Part shown: in pieces, positions 7,388 through 16,700 of the stretch
How positions within the stretch are numbered: position 1 is the stretch's first letter
How the letters are laid out: each line of letters begins with the position of its first letter
Assembly: GCA_050246115.1 (NCBI GenBank)
Contig: JBFWWP010000006.1
Coordinates: 62,001 to 126,000, forward strand
Length of the DNA: 64,000 nucleotides
Origin: JBFWWP01 sp050246115
GTDB lineage: Bacteria > Planctomycetota > UBA8108 > UBA1146 > JAJFFE01
Reading direction: 5' to 3'
Made by a program: the position numbers and the translations under genes
The notes under the pieces: model-generated
Database searches by the model: none
What the model saw: the letters and a program-made list of their open reading frames with translations, nothing else
What the model was told of the DNA's origin: nothing

Positions 7388-8983
7388 TCAACCTCGGTAC
7401 TGCATGAAGGTGAGCGCTCCGTGGAGGAGCAGCACCGCCAAAGTGCTGCCGACGATCGCTTGTTCGGTTGCGTGGGCGACGGCGCGTGCCGAATCCTTGC
7501 GTCGACGCGCGCGCTCGTAGGTGATGAGTGCCGTCAGCGCCGCGCTGCCCAGTGCCTTGGTCAGCACCCATTGCAGGTCGCGTCCGTCGACGGCGGACAA
7601 GGTCGCGGCCGCCCATGCGAACGCCGACAGGTCGGTGAGTGCCAGCGTGACGACGAGGCTCGCCATGAGCCCGCTCACGATGCCGAGCGCGGTGAGCGTG
7701 GTACATGCAAGCAGCGAACCGAGGAGCAGCGGCGTCAGGAGGAAGGCGGGCGGCGCGACCCCGAGAAGGGGCAACGCCTCGAACACTCGCGCTTGGCGCA
7801 GGGCTCCCAGTCGCGCCGCCGCGCCTGCCGCGCTCCGGGCCGCGAAGAGCAAACAGACCAAGAGGGGCAGGAACGAGCTGACGAGCACGGCCCCGACTCC
7901 GGTCAGGATCTCCCGTCGAAACCCGGCTTCGAGCGGGTTGTTGAGGAGGACGAAGCTCGTGACCAATCCGCCGCCGGCCGCCGTGGCACACGCATGATAC
8001 AGTGCTGTCCCCGGTAACAGGTCGAGCACGGTGCGTACGAGCATGCCGAGGTGAAACGGTACGATGTGCCGGATCGCAGTCGGGACGAGCAACGCCGCCG
8101 AGGTCAGGGAGAGCAGCGCGGTTCCGATCGGGCGTCCCAACCGCGGGAGCAGGCGAAGTGGTTGGGTCGCGGGTGGGCCGGCAGGCCGGCGCATGGCTTC
8201 TTCGACGCGCGCGAGCGCGGCGTCCAACTCGGCTTCTGCGACGTGGCTCAAGTGACCACGGCGTGGGTCGAGAACGAGGAACGAGTCGGCCCGCGCCCGA
8301 AACGCGGCGAGGTCGTGGGTGACGACGAGGGTGGTCCGCGGTCGCTGCCGATGGTCAGCCGGTGCTGCATCGTGTGTTTCGCGAATCAGCCGCGCCATGT
8401 GGTCGCCCGTGTCGGCGTCGAGGCCTGCCGTCGGTTCGTCGAGGATCAAGAACTCCGGGTCGCGAGCCAGTGTCCGTGCGAGGGCGAGGCGCCGCCGTTC
8501 GCCTCCGGAGAGCGCTGACACACGCCGCGGCGGATGCGGGAGCCCGACCTGGCGAAGCAACACTCCGACGCGCTCGCGCGGGGCGCCCGCAGCTCGGACC
8601 GCGAGCGCCACGTTGGCGGCCGGCGACAGTTCATCCAGTAGGGCCCCATCTTGAAAGACCGCACCGACGCGCGCCCGCAGCCGCCGCGGGAGCGCGCCGC
8701 GCACCGGATCCCCCAAAACGCGAACCTCACCCCAGCGCCGGAGGTGAGATTCGAGCGGATCGTCGAAACCCAAGAGGGCTGCCATGAGCGACGACTTGCC
8801 ACTACCACTCGGCCCCAGCAGTAGCACGAAGGCGCCGACGGGGATCTCGAGGCTCACCTCGTCGAGCAAGATGCGCAAACCGCCCGGCGTCGGGTAGCCG
8901 ATTCGGACCGCGTCGAGGGTGAGTGCTGCCGCGCTTGGCGGCGAGACGGCGGGGCTCACCGAGATCGCGGAGTCGCCTACCAT
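7388..8983 (-). CDS. Fused MlaF-MlaE: lipid ABC transporter ATPase and permease in one chain
   Basis: The first ~250 of 531 residues form an ABC ATPase: Walker A GPSGSGKSS, Q-loop FQDGALLDE, signature LSGGERRRLALARTL, Walker B EFLILDEPTAG and the switch His in VVTHD. The remaining ~270 residues have the hydrophobic profile of an MlaE-type permease, including a coupling-helix-like segment RLGALRQARVFEALPLLGVAPPAF written here in two parts: RLGALRQARVFEALP and LLGVAPPAF. In most bacteria MlaF and MlaE are separate polypeptides, so this is a fusion. The ATG overlaps the stop of the upstream MCE gene by seven bases, which implies coupled translation. Expected role: moving phospholipid between inner and outer membranes with the MCE protein. 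Confidence 0.88.
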   Translation of the reverse strand: MVGDSAISVSPAVSPPSAAALTLDAVRIGYPTPGGLRILLDEVSLEIPVGAFVLLLGPSGSGKSSLMAALLGFDDPLESHLRRWGEVRVLGDPVRGALPRRLRARVGAVFQDGALLDELSPAANVALAVRAAGAPRERVGVLLRQVGLPHPPRRVSALSGGERRRLALARTLARDPEFLILDEPTAGLDADTGDHMARLIRETHDAAPADHRQRPRTTLVVTHDLAAFRARADSFLVLDPRRGHLSHVAEAELDAALARVEEAMRRPAGPPATQPLRLLPRLGRPIGTALLSLTSAALLVPTAIRHIVPFHLGMLVRTVLDLLPGTALYHACATAAGGGLVTSFVLLNNPLEAGFRREILTGVGAVLVSSFLPLLVCLLFAARSAAGAAARLGALRQARVFEALPLLGVAPPAFLLTPLLLGSLLACTTLTALGIVSGLMASLVVTLALTDLSAFAWAAATLSAVDGRDLQWVLTKALGSAALTALITYERARRRKDSARAVAHATEQAIVGSTLAVLLLHGALTFMQYRG

Positions 8984-10488
8984 TCGGAACTCGCCCCAGA
9001 CTCCGCCGAGCTCGCGGGACGCAGCGAGGCCGGCACTCGGTCGAGAGGAACCAGCACCGGACCGATCGTCGTCGACTTGCGGACCACGAAGCCGATGACC
9101 GCTTGGTCGCGGACCACCAAGCCGACTTCGGACTCGAGTACGAGCCCCGATAGGTTGAACCCCGTGTCGACGGTGGCGGGAACACGCGCGAAGGTCGACG
9201 TCGCTTCCCGCGTCAAGATCTCGACCGGGCCGACGAGACTCTCCCGGGTGACGAAGCGGATCGGGGGTGCGTCGCTGAACACTTCTAGCGGTGCCACGAC
9301 CTGCACGATCGCGAGATCGGACTCGGCGTCCACCCACAACGGACCCGCCTCGTGCACAGACCCATCCCCGAACTCGACGCGCAGTCGCTCGTCACGGATC
9401 TCCGGGGACCTCTCATCGACAATCGCCCGCGGATCGACCGCGGACCTCGCGACCAGGACCACTCCGAGCCCGCCCTGACTGAGGAACGCAACCCCTGGAG
9501 CGTCGCGGACGAAGCGATCGTCGGGCGAGAACCAATCGCGCTCGGTGAACGACAGGTGTACAGCGACCACGGCCCGGAGCAGCGGGTCCGCTGAAGCTTC
9601 GCGGGGCACCGACGCTTCGGCGCGTTCCACACTCGGCGCTGGCCAAGCGAACTTGGGGCGTTCGACGGACCCGAGGAAGCGCGCGCCGTCTGGGGCGGGA
9701 GAGGTCTTCTCCGCGTTGACGTTGTGGAAGGCCAAGTACACGCCCGCGACGAGCGTCCCGAGATCCTCGACGGCCACGCCCGAGAGCCAATGAGCACTCA
9801 GTTCGGGCCGGCCGACCCAGAACTCTGTGCGGTCCCGCACGGCGCCGCGATAGCGCTTCTCGATGCGGGCGGTCACCTCGACCGCCCCTTGGTCCGCGGC
9901 CAATCGCACCGACGTGACGCGGCCGACAGCGCAGCCGCGATAGCGCACCGGGCTGCCCGGTTCGAGGCCTTGGCTCTCCGTGAGCAGCACGGTGACCTCG
10001 AGGTCGCCGGGTGACCGGTCGCCGAGCAGCGCGAGCGAGTCCGCGTCCGGCGGGGCGGACAGGCCAATGACTTTCGCCCCGCTCGCAAGGGGCGGTGCGT
10101 GGCCGGAGGGGCTCTCGTAGGAGATGTAGGAGTCCTTGATCAACGTGTCGAGCCCCGAAGCACCTCTTTGGATTCCGGTGAAGCGCGGGCGCACGATCCA
10201 GAAGCGGCTGGTGCTCACCAGAGTCTGTCGGACTCCGGACCGCAGCGCGCAGGCGACCTCCGCGTGCTCCCCGCCGGGCGCAAGCTGAATTCGACGGACT
10301 TCACCGACCGGGACTCCTCGGTGACGCACGTGCGCGCCTGGGGCGAGTCCTTCGACGTTCTCGAAGAAGATCGTGAGGCGCACATCGTCGGCTGTGCCGT
10401 CGCCGCCCAAGACCTCCCATAACGACAACCCGGCGACGCCTCCGAGCGCGAGCACCGCGATGCCAAGGATATAACGCAGAGCCTGCAT
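8977..10488 (-). CDS. MCE (MlaD-like) lipid transport protein with degenerate trypsin-like tail
   Basis: The protein has 503 residues. One N-terminal membrane anchor (about residues 5-25) is followed by two MCE domains, each with the same core: VRLTIFFENVEGLAPGAHV then HRGVPVGEV (about 36-110), and LEVTVLLTESQGLEPGSPV then YRGCAVGRV (about 155-230). MCE rings hold the lipid channel of Mla systems. The last ~180 residues resemble the core of an HtrA/trypsin-like domain: GGLGVVLVARSAVD, EFGDGSVHEAGPLWV, DAESDLAIVQV. The usual catalytic His (AH) and Ser (GNSGG) are replaced, so it would be inactive. The ATG at 10488 is chosen because the anchor begins directly after it. It is first in the operon mce, mlaFE, murJ. 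Confidence 0.85.
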   Translation of the reverse strand: MQALRYILGIAVLALGGVAGLSLWEVLGGDGTADDVRLTIFFENVEGLAPGAHVRHRGVPVGEVRRIQLAPGGEHAEVACALRSGVRQTLVSTSRFWIVRPRFTGIQRGASGLDTLIKDSYISYESPSGHAPPLASGAKVIGLSAPPDADSLALLGDRSPGDLEVTVLLTESQGLEPGSPVRYRGCAVGRVTSVRLAADQGAVEVTARIEKRYRGAVRDRTEFWVGRPELSAHWLSGVAVEDLGTLVAGVYLAFHNVNAEKTSPAPDGARFLGSVERPKFAWPAPSVERAEASVPREASADPLLRAVVAVHLSFTERDWFSPDDRFVRDAPGVAFLSQGGLGVVLVARSAVDPRAIVDERSPEIRDERLRVEFGDGSVHEAGPLWVDAESDLAIVQVVAPLEVFSDAPPIRFVTRESLVGPVEILTREATSTFARVPATVDTGFNLSGLVLESEVGLVVRDQAVIGFVVRKSTTIGPVLVPLDRVPASLRPASSAESGASSEW

Positions 10489-10558
10489 GGCCGGATCGCC
10501 TCCGCTTCCTGCCGGGTGTCCCGCTACGTCGCGGCGGCATGTTAGCCAACACCCGCGA

Positions 10559-13192
10559 TCAGGGACAGATCGAGGCGCTACACTCGAGGAAGCTGGGAGT
10601 GATGTCGGGACCGCACGTCTGGGGATAGGGCAGGGGAATCGACGGGGCACCGAACAGCCAGATCAGCATCGAAATCGGATCCGCCACGTTCAGGTTCCCG
10701 TCATCGTTGCCGTCGCACGCTTCGTCGCAGGACGGCGAATAGCCCGCGGTCGAAGGGAAGAGCGTCGTCAGCAGCGCGATCACGTCCCCGAGGTCGACGG
10801 CACCATCTTGGTTGCAGTCGCCGCGTATGAACGAGCGGCTGGTGACGAGCGCGCCGAGGTACAACGAGGCCAGTTCGTTTCGATTCCCCGTGAAGCCACC
10901 GAACTCCCAGCTCGCGACGATGACATCGCCGCCCACGTCGTTCTCGTGAAGGACGCCAACGACGTAGTCGTCCTCGGGCAACGCGGCCGTCGGAAAACCA
11001 TCGGGGGCGTTGCGCCACAACGCATGCGCAGTGACCCCAGCGTCGGCGGCACTCAAGACGAGACGGTCCGTGCCATCGCCCGCGGGGTTGTCTGGTTCAT
11101 AGCTCACGTACTGGAAACCCGTGAGGTCGACCCGCGGGGCAGCACTACCATTCATGCGGGTGAGCGAGTCGTCGCCGTCGGCCACGAGCGTATGATCGAT
11201 CCCATCGCGCGCGTCGAATGCCGAGGGAAGGTGGTTGAAGCCCCAATGGTCCGCGCTCTCGAGATAGATGGCCACGCCCTGCTGGCTGAGTCCGGCGAGC
11301 CAGTTGCCCTCGCTGATGCTTAGGCGGTAGTCGTTCGGAAAGGTCCCCGTGAGCACCCACAACACTTGCGCATTCGCAGCGCAGGGGAAAGCGGACGGTA
11401 GTGCGCGCACGACCACGACTCCTCGCCCCAGTGCCGCGAGGGAGTTGGCGAGGGCCGTTGCGCTATCGGTGAGGCCCATGGCGCCGCCGCTCTGGAGTCC
11501 CTCGAGGGCCAGGATCACGTCGGTTTCTCCGTTGTAGGCGGCGTGTTCGACCTGGATGCCGAGGGTGTGAGCGACGTTGCCGCCGCAGCTCACGGCGATC
11601 TCGTAGTCGATGAAACCGCTCCCCGGGTGGACATGGGTGAACGAAGTCGTCTGCCCGCTCAGCGAGGCCACCGGCACTCCGCTACTGAAGATCTCGATGG
11701 CATCGTAGACGGCGTGGTTGGTCCAGGACAGCGACACCGCGTCTCCGGAGCAGCTCGAGATCGCTTGCAGGTTCGTTGGGCGTGCGCAGCAGGTTGTCGA
11801 CGGCTCGAGCCCCAGGCGCCACGAGTTCAGGACCCCATCGTTGCCGTTGAAGGTGTCCTCCACCGTCAACAGCCAGGTGCCGGTCGCGTTCTGGCAGGCT
11901 AGGTCGGAGAGCCGGCCGGGACCAAACGGGGTCACGGGGCAACCGCAGTTCGACGGTACCCAGCAATTGTCGACGCCGGCGTCGGAGAAGATCACGTGCA
12001 AGTCCGGTTGGTAGAAGCCGCCTTGGAAGAAGTTGTTCTCGTGCAGGGTCACCTCTGACCCGTTTGGCGACGACACCCGGACGACGAGATCGGACTGTAC
12101 CGGATGCGTGATGTCGACCTCGACTTGCACGGTCCCGACGGTGAATGCCGCGGGCACGTAGACGTTGTCCGCTGCCGACATGTTGTGGGCGACTGGCGCC
12201 CCGACGAAAGAGTAGTACTCGTGAACACTCGAAGTGGGTGGAGGCATTACCAGGAGCGTGCACGACCGCGAACCCGGACACGGAGCCCCCGCGATCAGGC
12301 CGCGAACTTCGATGGCGACTTCGGTGCCGACGTAAGCCGAGGCGGGCACCGTCACCGACGTGGCGTTTCCGGGCAGCGTGAAGAAGCCAACTTCGTCGAC
12401 GAAGATCTGAATGACGTCGTAGAAACCGATGTTGGTCCAGGTGACGTGGATGCCGGTCGCATTGCTCACGAGCGCGCATGTGAGCCCCGTCGGTGCGGTA
12501 CAAGGACACGCACCGCTGGTCAGGCACGCCTCCATGACCACGCGCACCGCGGCGCTCGGAGGCAGCAGGCTCGGGATGGGAACTGGTTCCGGAATCTGGC
12601 AGCCAGTGGCGCTCAAGTAGCTGGGAGCCGTTTCGGGTCCGCCATTCGTGCCGATCAAGAAGCGGGTGTTGGTGTCCAGGGGTCCGCGCGGGGAGTGGAC
12701 TTCGACGACCAAGAACGCGCCTGCGGGAATCGGCGTCGCAAAGTCCACGGTCACCGTAGAGAGTAGCTGGTCCTCGACCGAGACCGTACGCTCGTCGAGC
12801 AAGGTGAGGTTCGAGACCGGAGCCGGATTCGCGTCGACGTCCGCATACACGCGCACGATGAGAGGCTGTCGGCCGCAAGGCGAAGTCGCCTCCTCGACGC
12901 CGACCTCGACCCGTTGGAGGCACGTGGGCCCGGTCATGCCGGATCCGGCTAGGTCGAAGCTGCGCCAGTAGGACGTGTCATCGTGGACGCCGAGGACGCC
13001 ACAGTTCACCGAGTTCGCGGGCTCGATCTCGGGGTTGGATTGACTGACGCAGGGCTGACCCCAAAGCGCTGCCAGACCGGTCTGAGCCACTACCCACACG
13101 AGCACCCCGGCCGCGAGGACACCCACCCGCAGTGCGGTGCGCGCACGAGGCAGCCGTTCCTTGAATCGATTGGGATCGCGTCGGCTCCCCAT
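10559..13192 (-). CDS. Secreted P-domain / dockerin-type protein
   Basis: This is an 877-residue exported protein. A signal-anchor (VGVLAAGVLVWVVAQTGLAALWG) leads into a Cys-containing beta-rich region, then an FN3-like segment. A proprotein-convertase P domain spans roughly 320-462 (EYYSFVGAPV, VEVDITHPVQSDLVVRVSSP, WLLTVEDTFNGNDGVLNSWR). A second FN3-like segment follows, then the module shared with its neighbours (GETDVILALEGL from about 552, VLWVLTGTFPNDYRLS, DHWGFNHLPS, SWEFGGF). Two dockerin-like motifs (RGDCNQDGAVDLGDV, CDGNDDGNLNVADP) and a tail CGPDITPSFLECSASICP end it. The ATG at 13192 precedes the only plausible signal sequence. Its function is unknown; surface display is inferred. 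Confidence 0.85.
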   Translation of the reverse strand: MGSRRDPNRFKERLPRARTALRVGVLAAGVLVWVVAQTGLAALWGQPCVSQSNPEIEPANSVNCGVLGVHDDTSYWRSFDLAGSGMTGPTCLQRVEVGVEEATSPCGRQPLIVRVYADVDANPAPVSNLTLLDERTVSVEDQLLSTVTVDFATPIPAGAFLVVEVHSPRGPLDTNTRFLIGTNGGPETAPSYLSATGCQIPEPVPIPSLLPPSAAVRVVMEACLTSGACPCTAPTGLTCALVSNATGIHVTWTNIGFYDVIQIFVDEVGFFTLPGNATSVTVPASAYVGTEVAIEVRGLIAGAPCPGSRSCTLLVMPPPTSSVHEYYSFVGAPVAHNMSAADNVYVPAAFTVGTVQVEVDITHPVQSDLVVRVSSPNGSEVTLHENNFFQGGFYQPDLHVIFSDAGVDNCWVPSNCGCPVTPFGPGRLSDLACQNATGTWLLTVEDTFNGNDGVLNSWRLGLEPSTTCCARPTNLQAISSCSGDAVSLSWTNHAVYDAIEIFSSGVPVASLSGQTTSFTHVHPGSGFIDYEIAVSCGGNVAHTLGIQVEHAAYNGETDVILALEGLQSGGAMGLTDSATALANSLAALGRGVVVVRALPSAFPCAANAQVLWVLTGTFPNDYRLSISEGNWLAGLSQQGVAIYLESADHWGFNHLPSAFDARDGIDHTLVADGDDSLTRMNGSAAPRVDLTGFQYVSYEPDNPAGDGTDRLVLSAADAGVTAHALWRNAPDGFPTAALPEDDYVVGVLHENDVGGDVIVASWEFGGFTGNRNELASLYLGALVTSRSFIRGDCNQDGAVDLGDVIALLTTLFPSTAGYSPSCDEACDGNDDGNLNVADPISMLIWLFGAPSIPLPYPQTCGPDITPSFLECSASICP

Positions 13193-13703
13193 CTCTCGTG
13201 GGCCTCTCGGAAACCGTTGCACCTCGACGAATCTCGGGACCGCGGCACGGGCGCTCGCGTTCAGGTTTGGAGGCCGTGTCACTCGAGAAAAGGGACCCCA
13301 CCACACGGCCCGCGTCGCGGCGCACGGGTGCAGCGTCGGCGGACCGACTGGCGATGGCCTCGCGGCTACGACGGTCCCTCGGTTCGGCACCGTCCGATTC
13401 CACCGTCCGATTCCGGTCGCCTCATCTTAGGGGTGGGATGGGCGGGAATCCAGTGCCGCGTCTGTAGCCGGATTTGCCGGGCGTGTTCGAGACGTCGCTT
13501 CCGTCACCCCTCGTGGGCATGCCGCGAAAGCGAGACTACACGCCGACAGGAGGCCAACTTACGCGCGCTCGAGCCGCGCCCGCTGCGGGGCGCGCAGGGG
13601 AGGGCCCGAGCGATCGCTCGCCCGACAAAGAAGAGAAGCCGGGAGGCTCTCGAGGAGCCCCCCGGCTTCGACGATCACTCACGCGGGTCGTTCCACGACT
13701 CCA
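13193..13703. other. Intergenic region between two giant minus-strand genes
   Basis: These 511 bases carry the terminator of the upstream gene (13622-13669) and should contain the promoter of the P-domain gene. I see no convincing -10/-35 pair and no credible small gene; open frames here lack ribosome-binding sites and recognisable protein features. Confidence 0.5.
13622..13669 (-). terminator. Intrinsic terminator of the 13704-17195 gene
   Basis: Read on the minus strand there is a GC-rich stem (gaagccgggg...cccggcttc, 13635-13669) with a short tcga loop, followed by the T-rich run tcttcttt. The stem has the same agccgggag core as the terminators of the two neighbouring paralogs. Confidence 0.75.
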
Positions 13704-16700
13704 CTACGGGCAGTGGTTGTACCCCGTGCAGTCGAGGCTGTCGGCGGTTGGGTCCACGCCGCAAGCGCCGAACGGTGACGGCAGCCCAGTCGGCGGGCTC
13801 CCCGGGGGCGGGAACAACGCCCCAAGGATCGCCACCGCGTCCGCAATGTTGGTGCCACCGTCATCGTTGCCGTCGCAAGCGTCGCGACAGGCGAGGACGT
13901 TCGGCGGGCTCCCCGGGGGCGGGAATAGATTGCCCAACAGGAACACTGCGTCGGCGATGTTGAAGCCGTTGTCGTTGTTGCAGTCGCCCCGCTTGAAGAA
14001 GTCCCCGACCGGCCCGGTGCGACCCAGGGCGGTCAAGTAGGCCGCGGCGAGCGCGACTCGACTGGCGTCCGAGGCCGCCGGATTCAGCGGATCCAAGTCG
14101 AAGCCACCGAACTCCCAACTGGTCGAGATCATCACGCCGCCGTCCGTGTGCACCGCGATGATGCCGGTGATGTACGCAGTCTCTCCGCCCACGTCGTCAC
14201 TGTTGGTCGTAATGACCTCAGCGCTCGTGACCGGGTCGGTCGTGCTGATCGCCAGTTGATCGGTGAAATCGGAGCCGACCGTGTCTTGCGGATAGGGAAT
14301 GTCCTGCGAAGCGCTGAGGTCGAGCCCCGCCAGCGGCGCGTTGACACCGTCGATTTGCGTGTGGCTGTCGTCACCGTCGCCCGAGGCCGCTTCGTCCACT
14401 CCGTCCCGTTGGTCGAGCCCACTCACCGTGTGCAGGAAGGCCCAGTGGTCGGTGGCTTCGAAGTAGATCCCGGTACCCGCGGCTGCCAGCGACGCCAGGG
14501 CATCGCCCTCGCCGACGCTGATGCGGTAGTCGTTCGGGAACGAGCCGGTCATGACCCACAGCGTTTGCACACCCGCGAGGTTCAAGCACCCCGAGGAGAT
14601 CAGCACGTCGAAATCGGGGGAGGCCACGCGGGCTACCGACCGTCCGTTCGCAACCAGCGCCGCTTCCAAGGCCACGCCGCTGTTGATGTCCCCGAAGGAT
14701 CCGGAGGGAACATCCTCGAGGTGCAAGATCAGGTCGGTCGTACCGCCCGGGATCGCGATCGGCGGCTGAACGTTGACCGTGCACTGGCTGCTCGCGCCGT
14801 TTCCACCGAGCGCGCACGCCCACTCGACGCTGTAGGTGTTGGTGCCGACCATGGGAGCCGACAAGCTGAATGAACTCACGCCGGCCGGCACGCTGCCGAC
14901 CATCACGCCGTTCTGGAGAATGTTGTACCCGGCGGTCGCCTGCGGATTGTCGGTCCACGTGATCGCCAGGAGGTCAGTCGCACAGTCGTAGGTGCAGGTC
15001 AACGGATCGATCCCACCGCAATCGACCGCGATGTTCAGGCTGCCAGTGCCGAACGTCCCCGCGCCGAAACCGCCGATACGGATCAGATAGCTGGTTCCTG
15101 CGTTGAGCGGGAGGGTGAGGGCCGAGTAGAAGATCTGACAACCCACGAGGCCGGTGCCGTCGCCGCTGCAATCTTCTTCGACGAGGCCACCGCAGCCGCC
15201 GGTGTAGATCAGCATGTCGGTGTCGAAGCCACCCGCGGTGCAGGTGTCGATCAAGTAGCTAGCAGTCGTCGCCGGCGTGAACTCGAACCACACGTCCTGG
15301 TTGAACTGGCCGACGGCACCGTTGCACGGAACCGTCGGGCCGGGGACCGCGCTGTCGGTGGCCAGGGTGGTGTCGAACGCGGTGGCGCCCAGGCCCACCG
15401 AGATCGCACCCGCGCAGTCATCGTTCGCCGGAGGGGCACACGCCGGGATGGCGCTGCAATCGGGGTCGAAGCAGTCGACGAGGCCGTCGAGGTCATCGTC
15501 CAGGCCGTTCATGCAGTTCTCGAGGCCAGGCGTCAGACACGTCACGGTCATCTCGAACAGACCCTGATTCGCCGCGAACCCGTGGACGAGGATGAAGTAG
15601 GTCTCACCCGGAGTCGTCAGGAAGGCCACTCGCGAATGGAGTCCGTTGATCGCGCAGGTGAAGTCGTCATCGTTGCCGGCCACGCACACCGGCGCCACGC
15701 ACGAGCCCGACCACACGCGGATCTTGGTGTCGTAGTTGGTACCGAGTGAGCAAGTCGAGAGCGTGACTTGATCACCGTTGCCCGCGAACTGGTACCACAC
15801 GCCACCGCCCGTGCCGGACGTGGTGCCGCAGGTCGGCCACGGCTCGGCGGTCGCGGCCGCGGTGTCGCCCATGACAATGTCGCCACACAGGATCGGCAGC
15901 GCGCCGCCGCAGAAGTCGTTGCCGCCGGCGAGGCAGGTGACGTCGGCAGAGCACTCGCCGTCGTTACAGTCGACGAGTCCGTCCGTGTCGTTGTCGAAGC
16001 CGTCGTCACAAATCTCGATGCACGGAGCCATGCCGGGCGTGCAGTCGAGCGTGTCGAGGCAGTCGACGAGCCCGTCCGCATCGTTGTCGATGCCGTCGGC
16101 GCAGTCTTCGATGCACGGAGCCATGCCGGTCGGACAGTCCGCGATGTCGGCGCAATCCGTCAGACCGTCGAAGTCGTTGTCGATGCCATCGGCGCAGGCT
16201 TCCGGTGCCGCGACCAAGATGTTGAGCACGCCATTATTGAAGTCGGCGGGATCCCAGCTGCCGATCCTCACGAAGTAGGTCGTGCCGGCGGTCAGGTTCG
16301 CCGTCAGCCGCGAATAGAACGCCTGGCAACCCACGAGTCCGACACCGTCGCCGTTACAAGCGAGTTCGACGAGGGCGCCACAAGCCCCCTCGTAAAGGGC
16401 CATGTCCGTGTCCCAGCCACCCGCGAGGTTGCAGGTGTTGAACTCGTGCGCGGCGGTAGAGGTCGCGGTGAACGTGTACCAGACGTCGCCGTCCATGGCG
16501 CCGAGGACGGCGCACGGAAGGACCGGCAACGGGTCGAGGCCGAGGGTGGCATTGATGTTGGACGTGGGGTTGGTGCCAACGACAACCGCGGTCGCGCCCA
16601 CGCACTCATCGTTTGCCGGCGGAGCGCACTGCGGGAGGCCAATGCAGTCCGGGTCAAAACAATCCGTCAAGCCGTCGAAGTCGTCGTCAATGCCGTTCGT

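Noticed and set aside
7380..7991. A 204-codon N-terminal extension of MurJ
   Set aside because: It lies inside the fused MlaF-MlaE gene in another frame; MurJ homology begins right after the ATG pair at 7376-7379.
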